Below are positions 16,915-28,028 of a stretch of DNA of 64,000 nt, piece after piece. The position numbers and the translations under genes were made by a program. The notes under the pieces were generated by a model that had not been told where the DNA came from, did no database searches, and saw only the letters and a list, made by a program, of their open reading frames with translations. The stretch's first letter is position 1, and the number at the start of each line of letters is the position of its first letter. The DNA is from Rhizomicrobium palustre (GTDB taxonomy: Bacteria > Pseudomonadota > Alphaproteobacteria > Micropepsales > Micropepsaceae), in assembly GCF_011761565.1 (NCBI RefSeq), contig NZ_JAASRM010000001.1, forward strand, positions 3,410,139 to 3,474,138, in the 5' to 3' direction.

Positions 16915-18018
16915 ATGTCCCGCAGGAATCCGAATCGCGATTGTCCGCCGGTGAGTCGTGACTTCGGCTCGCCCAGGCGGAATTCGCGCGCGCGTGCCGG
17001 TTTCGAGGCGGCATTCTGGGCGCTGCTTTCCTTGGCAGTGGTGATTGGTGCGCCTAGCGCCGTATACGGACTACCTGTGCTCGCCGATCTCGTCACGCCC
17101 GCAGCCGTATTCGAGGCCCAAGCCAGCGTCGCGCCCCGGATTCCCGCGCCCGCCTTGCGTGGTTCCTTTGCGGCAGTTTCCACTGCGCCAATTCTGCGGC
17201 CGCTATCGGATGAGAACGAGCTTTCGTCCGTACCCGATGCGGAGTTGCGCGCATCGCAGGAGGATGCCGAGGCGGTTGCACCTGTTCTTACGGTGCCGGA
17301 AGCCCCACGCCAGCCGGTGATCGCGCTGGTGATCGATGATCTTGGTAATGACGTGGCTGAGACCCGCCGTGCCATCGCGCTGCCGAAGGGCGTATCGCTC
17401 TCCTTCTTGCCATACCCATCCGAAACTCCGCGTCTGGTGCGCGAGGCGCGTGATGTCGGCCATCAAATCCTGGTGCATGTGCCCATGGAAGCGGTGCAGG
17501 ATCGCGACGGCTCTTTGAAGAGTGGACTCTGGCGCGGACTGCCGGTGCAGGAGAACTTACGCCGTCTCGCCTGGGCGTTGTCGCGGGTGGAAGGTTATGC
17601 CGGGATCAACAATCACGAAGGCAGCGTCTTCACCGCTGACCGTGCTGCGCTGGTGCCGGTGGCCGAGGCGCTTTACGGCCAAGGCATCTTCTTCCTAGAT
17701 TCACGCACCTCGCCGTCGAGCCAGGTGGTGCCGGTGGCGCGCGGCTTTGGCGTGCCGAGCGCGGATCGCGATGTCTTCCTCGATGATGACCAAGACAGCC
17801 ATGCGGTAGCGCAGCAATTGCGCGAGCTGGAACGGATCGCGCGGGTGGAAGGCGTAGCCATCGGCATCGGCCATCCCCACAAAGCCACGCTCGATCTCGT
17901 CACCCGTTGGTGCGCTGGGCTGAAGGGCATTCAGCTCATTCCCGCCTCAGAGGCGATCCGGCTGAAGACGGAACTCGATATGGGGGTGAAGAAAGGGCGA
18001 ATAGCGAGTAGCCAATAG
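16915..18018 (+). CDS. Divergent polysaccharide deacetylase family protein (YibQ-like)
   Basis: 367 aa. A basic N-terminus and one membrane anchor (about 31-53) are followed by a Pro/Ala-rich linker and a divergent polysaccharide-deacetylase domain from about residue 125: IALVIDDLGND, LVHVPMEA, INNHEGS, FFLDSRTS and IGIGHPHKATL. This matches the YibQ (Polysacc_deac_2) family found beside cell-division and envelope genes. The catalytic role is uncertain; a periplasmic glycan substrate is likely. The 3' end, including the stop codon, is part of the terminator stem at 18003. Confidence 0.85.
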   Translation: MSRRNPNRDCPPVSRDFGSPRRNSRARAGFEAAFWALLSLAVVIGAPSAVYGLPVLADLVTPAAVFEAQASVAPRIPAPALRGSFAAVSTAPILRPLSDENELSSVPDAELRASQEDAEAVAPVLTVPEAPRQPVIALVIDDLGNDVAETRRAIALPKGVSLSFLPYPSETPRLVREARDVGHQILVHVPMEAVQDRDGSLKSGLWRGLPVQENLRRLAWALSRVEGYAGINNHEGSVFTADRAALVPVAEALYGQGIFFLDSRTSPSSQVVPVARGFGVPSADRDVFLDDDQDSHAVAQQLRELERIARVEGVAIGIGHPHKATLDLVTRWCAGLKGIQLIPASEAIRLKTELDMGVKKGRIASSQ

Positions 18019-18068
18019 GGATGTTGACCAACGGCTGGGCCTGCCCACTTTCGCTACTCGCTTTTTTT
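18003..18068 (+). terminator. Long-loop terminator overlapping the YibQ-like stop codon and the trpE stop
   Basis: AGCGAGTAGC (18003-18012, still coding) pairs perfectly with GCTACTCGCT (18053-18062), followed by a T run to 18068. The loop is about 40 nt and holds the TAG stop at 18016. The T run also contains the stop codon of the convergent trpE gene. Confidence 0.7.
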
Positions 18069-19590
18069 ATTGCCCCCGCTTGCCAGCGCTCGCAAATCGC
18101 ACAGCTTCATCGGCGGCGCTCATCAGGGCTTTGGCTTTGTTGACCGTCTCCTGATACTCCGCCTCCGGCACGCTATCGGCGACAATGCCGCCGCCCGCCT
18201 GCACATACATGGTGCCGTCTTTCACCAGCGCGGTACGCAGCATGATGCAGGTATCCATCGAGCCATCCGCCGCGAAATAGCCGACCGCGCCCGCATAGGC
18301 GGCGCCGCGCTTTTCCTTCTCGAACTCGTCGATGATTTCCATGGCCCGGATTTTCGGCGCGCCTGTCAGCGTGCCTGCGGGAAGTCCTGCCGCCAGCGCA
18401 TCCACCGCATCGAGATCGTCGCGGATTTCGCCTTCGACGTTCGAGACCAGATGCATCACATGGCTATAGCGCTCAATGAAGAAGCTATCCGTCACCGTGA
18501 CCTTGCCGGTCTTGGCGATGCGGCCAACATCATTGCGCCCCAGATCGATCAGCATCAGATGCTCAGCGCGCTCTTTGGGGTCCGCCTGAAGCTCTTCGGC
18601 CAGCGCCTTGTCTTCTTCCGGAGTCTTGCCGCGCCAGCGCGTGCCGGCGATCGGCCGGATCGTCACTTTGCCATCGCGCAAGCGCACCAGCACTTCCGGG
18701 CTTGATCCGACCACGGAGAAACCGGGGAAGGCGAGGTGATAGAGATAAGGTGAAGGGTTCAGCCGCCGCAGCGCGCGATAAAGCGAGAAGGAGGGCAGGT
18801 TGAAGGGCCGGCGGAAACGCTGGCTGGGGACGACCTGAAAAATATCGCCTGCCAGGATGTACTCTTTGGCCTTGGCGACCATGGCGAGATAGTCGTCATG
18901 GGCCATATTGGATTGCACGGGGCCGCCTTCCAGCGCGCCTTCGGGCAGCGCGGGGCTCACCGGCAGCGGGCGTTCCAGATCGGCGATAGTGTCGTTGATG
19001 CGCTCGGCGGTGCGGGCATATGCGGCGCGGGCATCGACACCTGCCTGCGGCCACACCGGCGACACCAGCACGATTTCATCGCGCACGGAATCGAAGATCG
19101 CCACAATGGAGGGCCGCATCAATATCGCATCGGGCAAGCCCAGCGTATCAGGCGGCACATTGGGCAGCTTCTCGATCAGCCGCACCATGTCATAGCCAAG
19201 ATAGCCGTAAAGCCCCACCGCCATCGGCGGCAGGCCCGCGGGCAAGGTCATACGCGTCTCTTTCAGAAGACCGCGCAGCGAGGTGAGTGGATTGGTCTCC
19301 GCGTCCGGCTCGAAGGCGTCGGCATCGGCGCGGGCATTGCGATTGATCTCGGCCTTGCCGTTTTTGAAACGCCAGATGAGGTCCGGCTTCAACCCGACAA
19401 TCGAATAGCGCCCGCGGGTTTCCCCGCCTTGCACGCTCTCCAGAAGAAAGGCGTTCTGACGGCCCTCCGCCAGCTTCAGATAGGCTGAAACCGGCGTCTC
19501 CAGATCGGCGATCAGCCGCGTGTAAAGGACTTGCGGCTGGCCATTTTCATAGCCCGCCGCAAAGGCCGTAAAATCGGGTTCAATCGCCAT
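18067..19590 (-). CDS. trpE: Anthranilate synthase component I
   Basis: 507 aa. Converts chorismate and ammonia (from TrpG) to anthranilate, the first step of tryptophan synthesis. The N-terminal LLES motif (residues 49-52) is the feedback tryptophan site; the C-terminal chorismate-binding domain shows VVPSQRFRR, IAGTRWRGKTPEED, LMLIDLGRNDVGR, GAPKIRAMEIIDE and QAGGGIVADS. The frame is open to 19773, but ATG 19590 fits family length and follows the ppiD stop by 1 nt (TAATATG), implying translational coupling. trpG, trpD and trpC are not nearby. Confidence 0.95.
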   Translation of the reverse strand: MAIEPDFTAFAAGYENGQPQVLYTRLIADLETPVSAYLKLAEGRQNAFLLESVQGGETRGRYSIVGLKPDLIWRFKNGKAEINRNARADADAFEPDAETNPLTSLRGLLKETRMTLPAGLPPMAVGLYGYLGYDMVRLIEKLPNVPPDTLGLPDAILMRPSIVAIFDSVRDEIVLVSPVWPQAGVDARAAYARTAERINDTIADLERPLPVSPALPEGALEGGPVQSNMAHDDYLAMVAKAKEYILAGDIFQVVPSQRFRRPFNLPSFSLYRALRRLNPSPYLYHLAFPGFSVVGSSPEVLVRLRDGKVTIRPIAGTRWRGKTPEEDKALAEELQADPKERAEHLMLIDLGRNDVGRIAKTGKVTVTDSFFIERYSHVMHLVSNVEGEIRDDLDAVDALAAGLPAGTLTGAPKIRAMEIIDEFEKEKRGAAYAGAVGYFAADGSMDTCIMLRTALVKDGTMYVQAGGGIVADSVPEAEYQETVNKAKALMSAADEAVRFASAGKRGQ

Positions 19591-19591
19591 A

Positions 19592-21481
19592 TTACTGCGC
19601 CTCGGCGCCGCCACCGGCCGCGCTGTCGAGATTCTTGCGGTTATAGGTGACCTTCTGCACCGCCTTCTGTTCGGCGACATAGGATTCGGTGACCGTCGAG
19701 CCGACCTGACCCGACAGACCCTGCACCAGCGCCAGCAGGCCGGGGCCTTTGTCGGGCACCTGCGGATGGGCAATGCCGGTCACGCGCGCCACGATGTAAT
19801 CGCCGCTCTTGCCTTTGGGGCCTTGCACGGTTTCACCGGGCTTGGCGGCAAAGAGCGAGGCCACCAGCGCATCCGAGAAGGTGTCGTCATTGGTCTGGCG
19901 CGTCAGGCGCGGGCTCTTCTGCACGCTGGCACCAATCGATTTGGCGGCATTGTCGAGGCTCTTCTCGCGATTGGCTTCGGCAGCCAGATCCTGCGCCTTC
20001 TTCTTCAAGAGACGCGCGCGTTCCACCTCGGTCCAGGCGGCGAGAGCTTTGTCACGCACCTGATCCAGCGGCTTCACCTTGGGTGCCGTCACGCTGTTGA
20101 CCAGGGCGACATAGATCGCGCCTTTGCTGGTCTGCTGCGGATCGCCTTCTTCACCGGCTTCGGCATGGAAGGCGATGTTGCGGAATTCCTGATCGTCCGG
20201 CGCCGCTGCCTTCTGGCCATCCGGCGCGAAGCCGTTTGCGTCCATCGCGTTGACGCGGCCCGATTTCATGCCGACCTTCTTGGCCGCATCGGCCATCGAC
20301 ATGCCGCCGCTCGATGCGTCGGTATAGGCGTTGGAGACATCGGTCAGCTTGGCGACCGCCAGCTCTTGGGCGAGTTTGGTGCGGATTTCGTCCTTCACGC
20401 TGTCCAGACTCTTGGAGATGCCCGGCGTGATCGCGGTCACCTTGAAGATTGCATAAGCGCCTGCCGGGGTCTTCAGGGGCTGGCTGATGCCATCCTTGGG
20501 CAGGGCGAACACCACTTTGGAAATCGCAGGATCAAGATCGACCGGGCTCATCGCGCTCTGCGTGACGGGCTTTTCGCCTTTTTCATTGGTGAGCTGATCA
20601 AAGCCGGTCTTGGCCTTTTCCGCGGCGGCTTTGGCGGCAGCTTCGCTGGTGAAATTCAGCTGCTGCACATCGCGCTTTTCGGGGACGTTATAAGTGTCCT
20701 TGGCTTCGTCATAGGCCTGCTTGATCTGCTCGTCGGTCACTTTGACCGTGGGGGCTACGTCTTCCGGCGTGAGGTACGCATAGGTCACGTCGCGATATTC
20801 GGGAGTCGAGAAGGCGTTCGCATGGGCCTGCACAAAGGCCTGCAGCACCGCATCGCTCGGGGTGGGGATGGTGCCCAGCGATTTGGCGTCGACCACGATG
20901 TAGTCGGCCGCGCGCGCTTCGGCGAGATAGGTGTAGAGCAGCTTCGCATAGCCGCCCGGCACGCGGAACCCGCCCTCGATGGCCTGGATGAGCTGAATGC
21001 GGGCGGTATCGGCGCGCATCAATTCAATGAAGCCCTGCTCGGTATAACCAATGCGCTCGATGGTCTTCTGGAAGGTGGCGCGGTCGAACTGGCCGGTCAG
21101 GCCAGAGAAGGCCGGGATGCGGTGAATCATGGCCACGACCTGCGCATCAGAAGCGGTGAGGCCGAGCTTGTGCACCACATTGTCGATGGCGAGCGAATTC
21201 ACCTTCTGGTCGAGCACCGCGTCAGCGATCTTGAGCTGCTTGGCCTCTTCCGGCGACAGGGTGGCTTCACCCCGGCGGTTAGCCTCGTTGCGGACCATAT
21301 TGGCGTAGTCGCGGCGGAAATCCTGTTGATCGATGGCAACCCCGCCCACTTTGGCGACCGAGGTATCGGTGTTGCCATACATCCAGCTGCCCGCCCCCCA
21401 GGAAACGAAGCTCAGAGCCAAAATGCCCAAAAGGACATTGGCGAGCTTGGACTTGGAGTATTTCCGCATTTCCTGAAGCAT
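19592..21481 (-). CDS. ppiD: Membrane-anchored peptidyl-prolyl isomerase, PpiD-like
   Basis: 629 aa. One N-terminal membrane helix (about 13-31, LANVLLGILALSFVSWGAG) anchors a periplasmic chaperone. The SurA-like N-terminal region (about 40-220) is followed by a parvulin domain (about 265-365) with YNVPEKRDVQQLNF and SKVVFALPKDGISQPLKTPAGAYAIFKV, and a C-terminal extension. PpiD helps outer-membrane and secreted proteins fold as they leave the Sec translocon. It is the first gene of a ppiD-trpE transcript and is divergent from tpiA with 109 nt between starts. Confidence 0.9.
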   Translation of the reverse strand: MLQEMRKYSKSKLANVLLGILALSFVSWGAGSWMYGNTDTSVAKVGGVAIDQQDFRRDYANMVRNEANRRGEATLSPEEAKQLKIADAVLDQKVNSLAIDNVVHKLGLTASDAQVVAMIHRIPAFSGLTGQFDRATFQKTIERIGYTEQGFIELMRADTARIQLIQAIEGGFRVPGGYAKLLYTYLAEARAADYIVVDAKSLGTIPTPSDAVLQAFVQAHANAFSTPEYRDVTYAYLTPEDVAPTVKVTDEQIKQAYDEAKDTYNVPEKRDVQQLNFTSEAAAKAAAEKAKTGFDQLTNEKGEKPVTQSAMSPVDLDPAISKVVFALPKDGISQPLKTPAGAYAIFKVTAITPGISKSLDSVKDEIRTKLAQELAVAKLTDVSNAYTDASSGGMSMADAAKKVGMKSGRVNAMDANGFAPDGQKAAAPDDQEFRNIAFHAEAGEEGDPQQTSKGAIYVALVNSVTAPKVKPLDQVRDKALAAWTEVERARLLKKKAQDLAAEANREKSLDNAAKSIGASVQKSPRLTRQTNDDTFSDALVASLFAAKPGETVQGPKGKSGDYIVARVTGIAHPQVPDKGPGLLALVQGLSGQVGSTVTESYVAEQKAVQKVTYNRKNLDSAAGGGAEAQ

Positions 21482-21590
21482 ATCGGTACCGTTCTTTGTC
21501 CGGGACTTTAGGCCCCGGGGGAGGGCTATGAAATCGCATGGCGGCGCAAGGCGGCGGATGATAGGGAGGGGCCCTCATAACGGCAAGGAG

Positions 21591-22328
21591 ATGCGCTTGT
21601 TGATCGCAGGAAACTGGAAGATGAATGGCCTTGATGCCTCCCTTTCGGAGGTTCGGGCCTTGGTGGCTGGCTTAAAAGCGCGGCCGGGGCTGAAAGTGGT
21701 GATTTGCCCGCCTGCGACTCTACTCACCCGGGTGGTTAAGGAAGCCGGCTCCGCCATCGGCGTCGGCGGCCAGGACTGCCATGCCAAGGTGTCGGGCGCC
21801 TTCACGGGCGATATTTCCGCGGAAATGCTGAAGGATGCCGGGGCGACCTGGACCATCGTGGGCCATTCCGAGCGCCGCCAGTACCATGGCGAAACCGATG
21901 CTGTGATCGCGGCCAAGGCGGAAGCTGGCTGGCGTGCGGGCCTCGGCGTCATGATTTGCGTCGGCGAATTGGAAGCCGAGCGAGTCGCGGGCAAGGAATA
22001 TGAAGTCGTGAGCACCCAGCTCGCGAACAGCGTGCCCGCCGATGCGGCTTCTCACATCGTCGCGATCGCCTATGAGCCCGTCTGGGCCATCGGCACCGGC
22101 CGCACCGCGACCGCCGAAGATATCGTCAAGATGCACGCCCATATCCGCAAGGAGCTGGTGGCGCGTTTCGGCGATGCGGGCGCCAAGATCGAGATCCTGT
22201 ATGGCGGCTCGGTGAACCCGAAAAACGCCAAGGAAATCCTCAGCCAGCCGGAAGTCGGCGGTGCGCTGGTGGGCGGGGCGAGCCTCAAGGCCGCCGATTT
22301 CCTCACCATCGTGGACGCGGCTCCGTAA
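21591..22328 (+). CDS. tpiA: Triosephosphate isomerase
   Basis: 245 aa. Interconverts dihydroxyacetone phosphate and glyceraldehyde 3-phosphate in glycolysis. Catalytic residues are visible: Lys10 in AGNWKMNG, His92 in IVGHSERR, Glu162 in YEPVWAIGTG, and the phosphate loop ILYGGSVN with GGALVGGASL. ATG 21591 follows AAGGAG with no spacer, an odd geometry; TTG 21597 would restore a 6-nt spacer and remove two residues. The longer frame from 21528 adds 21 residues unlike any TpiA. Confidence 0.95.
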   Translation: MRLLIAGNWKMNGLDASLSEVRALVAGLKARPGLKVVICPPATLLTRVVKEAGSAIGVGGQDCHAKVSGAFTGDISAEMLKDAGATWTIVGHSERRQYHGETDAVIAAKAEAGWRAGLGVMICVGELEAERVAGKEYEVVSTQLANSVPADAASHIVAIAYEPVWAIGTGRTATAEDIVKMHAHIRKELVARFGDAGAKIEILYGGSVNPKNAKEILSQPEVGGALVGGASLKAADFLTIVDAAP

Positions 22329-22456
22329 TCGCGGGCAGCATTCAAAACTGCTTAAAAGGCTGAATATTATATATTATCCAAGGCCTTAACTATGTGGCCC
22401 CCACCATTCCTTAACCTTCTGCCCTGCAGAGTGTTTGACAAGGAGTGGTGGGACGC

Positions 22457-23422
22457 ATGCCCAAGCTGAATTACGAAACAGCAGATGTGCTGGTCTATGA
22501 TCCGGTAGCGGGACACCGCAATGCCACCCGCGGGGCGCTCTACACGCTGGGATTCAAGAAGGTTACGACCTGCGGCATGCTCGCCGCGTTGGACCACGCG
22601 CTTCGCTATTCCCCGCCTGATCTGGTGTTTTGTGAGGCCGAGGGCTCCGAAGACGAGCTCTGCAAAATGATTCAGGCGGTCCGCCAGAGCGGGACCCACG
22701 TTAATCCGTTCCTGGTCATTATCGTCACCGCTTGGGAAAAGAGCCGGGCACTGGTCCACCAAGTGCTCAATTCGGGCGCTGACGACCTTATCTTGCGGCC
22801 TTTGACGGCCAATCTTCTCAAAGCGCGCATTGATAGCCACGTCGAGCGGCGCAAGCAGTTCGTCGTCACCCATGATTATATCGGTCCGGACCGGCGCAGC
22901 GACCCGAATCGCGTCTCGAAAATTCCTCTTTTTCAGCCGCCGAACTCGCTCAAGATGAAGGTGGCCGACGGCATGTTGCAGCAGGAAGCGGCCTATAAGC
23001 TCCAACAGGAGTTACGCGTCGCTCTGGATCTGCTTTGGAGCGAGAAATTGCGCCGTGAGGTGTTCCAGATCTGCGCCCTCTGGCGGCTTTTGCAGGATAG
23101 CGAGAACCCGGCAACGGACCCCAATCTCGCCAAACTGCAGGCTTTGGCCCTGGTGGTCGCCAAACGCTGCGTCGAAAACGGCATCGATGCCGCGCAGCAC
23201 TGGTGTGATTCGATCAAAACGGCGGTGGAGGGGCTCTATTTCGGGGTGGACCGCAATGCGTCCATGCATCTTTTGGGGCAGGCGGCGCTCAACCTCAACC
23301 AGATTGTCAGTCCGGAGCTGCCACGTGCTGACCACCTGCAGGCGCTGGACGAGGTGGTGACCATGATCCGCAACCGCCCCGAGCCCGCGGCAGATGTTCC
23401 CGATTTGAAGCAGGTGGGATAA
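22457..23422 (+). CDS. Degenerate receiver-domain protein with helical C-terminal domain
   Basis: 321 aa. Residues about 8-125 have the response-regulator fold (DVLVYDPVAGHRNATRGAL, VIIVTAWEKSRALV, LNSGADDLILRPLT), but the phosphoacceptor Asp is replaced by Glu in LVFCEAEG and the conserved Lys of the KP pair is Arg (LRPL). Thr of VTAW is kept. A linker with YIGPDRRSDPNR follows, then a helical domain of about 170 residues I do not recognise. Loss of Asp suggests a constitutively active-like or non-phosphorylated signalling role. GTG 22445 or 22448 are alternative starts closer to the AAGGAG at 22439. AT-rich promoter-like DNA precedes it. Confidence 0.7.
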   Translation: MPKLNYETADVLVYDPVAGHRNATRGALYTLGFKKVTTCGMLAALDHALRYSPPDLVFCEAEGSEDELCKMIQAVRQSGTHVNPFLVIIVTAWEKSRALVHQVLNSGADDLILRPLTANLLKARIDSHVERRKQFVVTHDYIGPDRRSDPNRVSKIPLFQPPNSLKMKVADGMLQQEAAYKLQQELRVALDLLWSEKLRREVFQICALWRLLQDSENPATDPNLAKLQALALVVAKRCVENGIDAAQHWCDSIKTAVEGLYFGVDRNASMHLLGQAALNLNQIVSPELPRADHLQALDEVVTMIRNRPEPAADVPDLKQVG

Positions 23423-23514
23423 TTTTCTCACAGATGTGTTCCGCCGGGTGGATTGGGCCGCTTCCCAAGCCGCGCCTGATCCTCTAAAAGCGCGGCTTCC
23501 GGAAAGGCCAAGTC

Positions 23515-23844
23515 ATGCAAACCCTGCTTCTGACCATCGAACTCGTCATCGCGGTCCTGTTGATCGTGTTCATCCTGCTGCAGCGCTCTGAGGGCGGTGC
23601 ACTGGGTATTGGCGGCGGTTCGGGCGGCGGCATGGGCGGTCTTTTCAGCCCCCGCGGCGCGGCGGATACGCTGACCCGCACCACCGCCTATCTGGCGGTT
23701 GCCTTTTTTGTGGTGTGCCTCGCGCTGAACCTTTTGGTGGCGCACACCCACAAGCCTGCGGCTTCGATTCTCGACACGGCGCCCGCGAAAACCGCGCCTG
23801 TGCAGAAGGCGCCCCAGGGCCCGGCGGTTCCCACCCCGCACTGA
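23515..23844 (+). CDS. secG: Preprotein translocase subunit SecG
   Basis: 109 aa. Two membrane helices (about 3-21 and 60-78) flank the conserved cytoplasmic loop ILLQRSEGGALGIGGG through GGLFSPRGAADTLTRTT, diagnostic of SecG. It assists SecYE in moving proteins across the inner membrane. The C-terminus has an Ala/Pro/Lys-rich tail common in alphaproteobacteria. Its position in tpiA-secG-pyrG is the usual order in this class. Confidence 0.95.
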   Translation: MQTLLLTIELVIAVLLIVFILLQRSEGGALGIGGGSGGGMGGLFSPRGAADTLTRTTAYLAVAFFVVCLALNLLVAHTHKPAASILDTAPAKTAPVQKAPQGPAVPTPH

Positions 23845-25784
<1,940 letters not shown>

Positions 25785-25825
25785 CGAACCGGGTGAGGGG
25801 GCTCTTCTCACCGCACGCAAATCCG

Positions 25826-25857
25826 AATGGCCGGGGCAACCCGGCCATTTGTGTTTT
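25826..25857 (+). terminator. Intrinsic terminator of pyrG
   Basis: AATGGCCGGG and CCCGGCCATT form a 10-bp stem closed by a GCAA tetraloop, followed by TGTGTTTT. Lies 42 nt after the stop. Confidence 0.88.
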
Positions 25858-25963
25858 GGAGCTGGGTTTTCGCTGGATTTGCTCGGCTTTATGATGCTGA
25901 CTTAACCATTCGACATTGCCTTCCTTAGCAATTCCTAAACCCACCGCCCGGTATTGTCGGGAT

Positions 25964-26917
25964 ATGGGTTGGCGGTCTGTCCTGTTCGGCTTTGCGGTGT
26001 TGGTAGCCTGCGCGATAGGCGCAATGGCTCAAAACGCGCCCGCGCGCGTCATCACCCCGGCGCAACTGCCCCAAACGGTTGCCCAGAACACCGCTCAAAC
26101 CGCGCCCCAATATGCCGCCCCGCAGCATATCCCGCCGTCTCCGCCGCATTATTCGGTCCAGTCGGCGCCTGATGATGCCCCGCTTTCCGCGCCCACGGAG
26201 CGTGTCTCGGTGGCGCCCTCCGGAGATGCCGCCCGTCTCGCGCCGGATGCCCCGCGCAATCCCGCGACAGCCTCCACTCCGCCTGCACAGCTCAGGTCTT
26301 CGGCCGCCCCGGCAGCCTATTCCGCTGCCAATCCCGCGCAGAACCCGGATGAGCACATCACCATCAGCGCGCTGCGCCAGGGCGAGGATGGGCTGTATCG
26401 CTTAGGGCCTGGCGACAAGCTGCATGTCATCGTTTTCGGCGAAGGCGATCTGACCGGTGATTTCACCATCGACGGGCAGGGCTTTGTGCGTCTGCCGCTG
26501 GTGGGGCAGGTGCAGGCCGCAGGGCTCACCAGCTTCGGCCTTGAAAGCCGCATCGCCGACTCCTTGATCAATGGCGGCTATCTGGTGCAGCCGCGCGTCG
26601 CCGTGGAAATCCTCTCTTACCGGCCTTTCTATATCCTCGGCGAAGTCGCCAAGCCGGGTGAGTATGCCTATGTGAATGCGATGTCGGCACCGAACGCGAT
26701 CGCGCTCGCAGGCGGCTATACCGACCGCGCCGTGACCGACACGATCTACATCCGCCATCAAGGCGAAAGCCGCGAGCACGAGCTTGCTGCCGACGAGACC
26801 ACCCGCATTCGCCCTGGCGATGTGGTGCGGGTCCGCCGCAGCACCTATTGGGCGATCATGACCTTGCTCTCGCCGATCATTTCGCCCTTCGCCACGGTGG
26901 CTTACCTCCTGAAATAA
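25964..26917 (+). CDS. Polysaccharide export (OPX/Wza-like) protein
   Basis: 317 aa from ATG 25964; the frame is open 48 nt further but the signal peptide begins here. Residues 13-16 read LVAC, an acceptable lipobox, so the mature protein may be a lipoprotein; AMAQ at 20-23 is an alternative type I site. A Pro/Ala/Gln-rich linker (about 25-120) precedes the Poly_export domain (LGPGDKLHVIVFGEGDLTGD, DGQGFVRLPLVGQV) and an SLBB-like region (YILGEVAKPGEY, NAIALAGGYT). Such proteins form the outer-membrane part of capsule or exopolysaccharide secretion. No co-polymerase or glycosyltransferase gene adjoins it. Confidence 0.85.
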   Translation: MGWRSVLFGFAVLVACAIGAMAQNAPARVITPAQLPQTVAQNTAQTAPQYAAPQHIPPSPPHYSVQSAPDDAPLSAPTERVSVAPSGDAARLAPDAPRNPATASTPPAQLRSSAAPAAYSAANPAQNPDEHITISALRQGEDGLYRLGPGDKLHVIVFGEGDLTGDFTIDGQGFVRLPLVGQVQAAGLTSFGLESRIADSLINGGYLVQPRVAVEILSYRPFYILGEVAKPGEYAYVNAMSAPNAIALAGGYTDRAVTDTIYIRHQGESREHELAADETTRIRPGDVVRVRRSTYWAIMTLLSPIISPFATVAYLLK

Positions 26918-27036
26918 TTTGAGCGATTTTGCGCATCACAACGCTTTGATGACGCATTCTGCGCGTTCTGCGGTGACAAGCCGGACGCCCGCCGCTACAT
27001 CTTTCGCCCAAGGAAACGCGTGAGAATTAGAGGGCG

Positions 27037-27963
27037 ATGATGCGCCAAATCTTGGCTGCCGCTGTGTTGTTTGCTGTCCCGGCTTTGGCCCAATCTCAAC
27101 CCGTGGCCCAGCCTGCGCCGGAACCCGCCAATCCGGTGGCCGAGCCGACCACGCTGTCGCCTGTGACCGATCCCTCCATCACCGAGCGTCCACCGGTGAA
27201 GCCGATCAAGATGAAGAAGATCGTGCTGGTGGGCGATTCCACCACCCAGCCCAATAGCGGCTGGGGCGGCTCGTTTTGTGCGCTGCATGTGAACATGGCG
27301 ACGGCTTGCGTCAATCTGGGCCGCGGCGGGCGTTCGACCTATTCCTATCGCGCCGAAGGGGCCTGGGATTTCGCGCTGCATGAGATGGAGAAGGGCCCCT
27401 ACAGCGAGACCTATGTGCTGATCCAGTTCGGCCATAACGACATGCCGGGCAAGGCGGGCCGCTCCACCAATCTCGAAACCGAATTTCCCGCGAATTTGCG
27501 CCAATATGTGCTGGATGCGCGCAAGGTCGGCGCGGTGCCGGTGCTTTTGACGCCGCTAACCATCCGCTCCTTTTCGAATGGCCGCTTGAACCACGGGCTT
27601 GATCCCTGGGCCGAGAAGGTCCGCGCCGTCGCCAAAGAGATGAACGTGCCGCTGGTCGATCTTTATGCCCGCAGCCACGCGGCGGTGCAGGGGCTGGGGC
27701 CAGTGGAAAGCTTGCGCCTTGCCGAAGTCGCCCCGCCAGAAGATGTGCATGAGGCTGCCAAGGCAGGAAATTCGCTGCCGTCCTCACGCATCGCCAAGCC
27801 GGTGGCGAGCAAGCCCATTGATCCCACCGGGCCCCAGGGCAGCTTCTCTTACGGCTTCGATTACACCCATGTCGGGCGCACTGGCGCCGACTACTTCTCC
27901 GCGATTGTCGCCGATGGGTTGGTGCGCGCGGTGCCTGCGCTTTCGCGGGACATTTTGCCGTAA
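27037..27963 (+). CDS. SGNH hydrolase, rhamnogalacturonan-acetylesterase-like
   Basis: 308 aa, secreted (signal peptide ending ALAQ). After a Pro-rich linker the SGNH blocks appear in order: GDSTT with Ser68, GRGGRS (Gly), GHND (Asn) and DYTHVG near the C-terminus (Asp-x-x-His). GDSTT, where many SGNH enzymes have GDSL, points to the rhamnogalacturonan acetylesterase group, which deacetylates pectin. Good RBS AGAGGG before ATG 27037. With the GH115 gene at 52.5 kb it suggests use of plant cell-wall glycans. Confidence 0.8.
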   Translation: MMRQILAAAVLFAVPALAQSQPVAQPAPEPANPVAEPTTLSPVTDPSITERPPVKPIKMKKIVLVGDSTTQPNSGWGGSFCALHVNMATACVNLGRGGRSTYSYRAEGAWDFALHEMEKGPYSETYVLIQFGHNDMPGKAGRSTNLETEFPANLRQYVLDARKVGAVPVLLTPLTIRSFSNGRLNHGLDPWAEKVRAVAKEMNVPLVDLYARSHAAVQGLGPVESLRLAEVAPPEDVHEAAKAGNSLPSSRIAKPVASKPIDPTGPQGSFSYGFDYTHVGRTGADYFSAIVADGLVRAVPALSRDILP

Positions 27964-28028
27964 AAGCTCTTCACAGCGTCATGGGGGCAGGGGTTTCCTC
28001 TGCCGAAACCTCCCTCTAGAATGCCCCT

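Noticed and set aside
19766..21511. 581-aa open frame on the plus strand
   Set aside because: Complementary to ppiD, His/Arg/Gly-rich shadow translation without family motifs.
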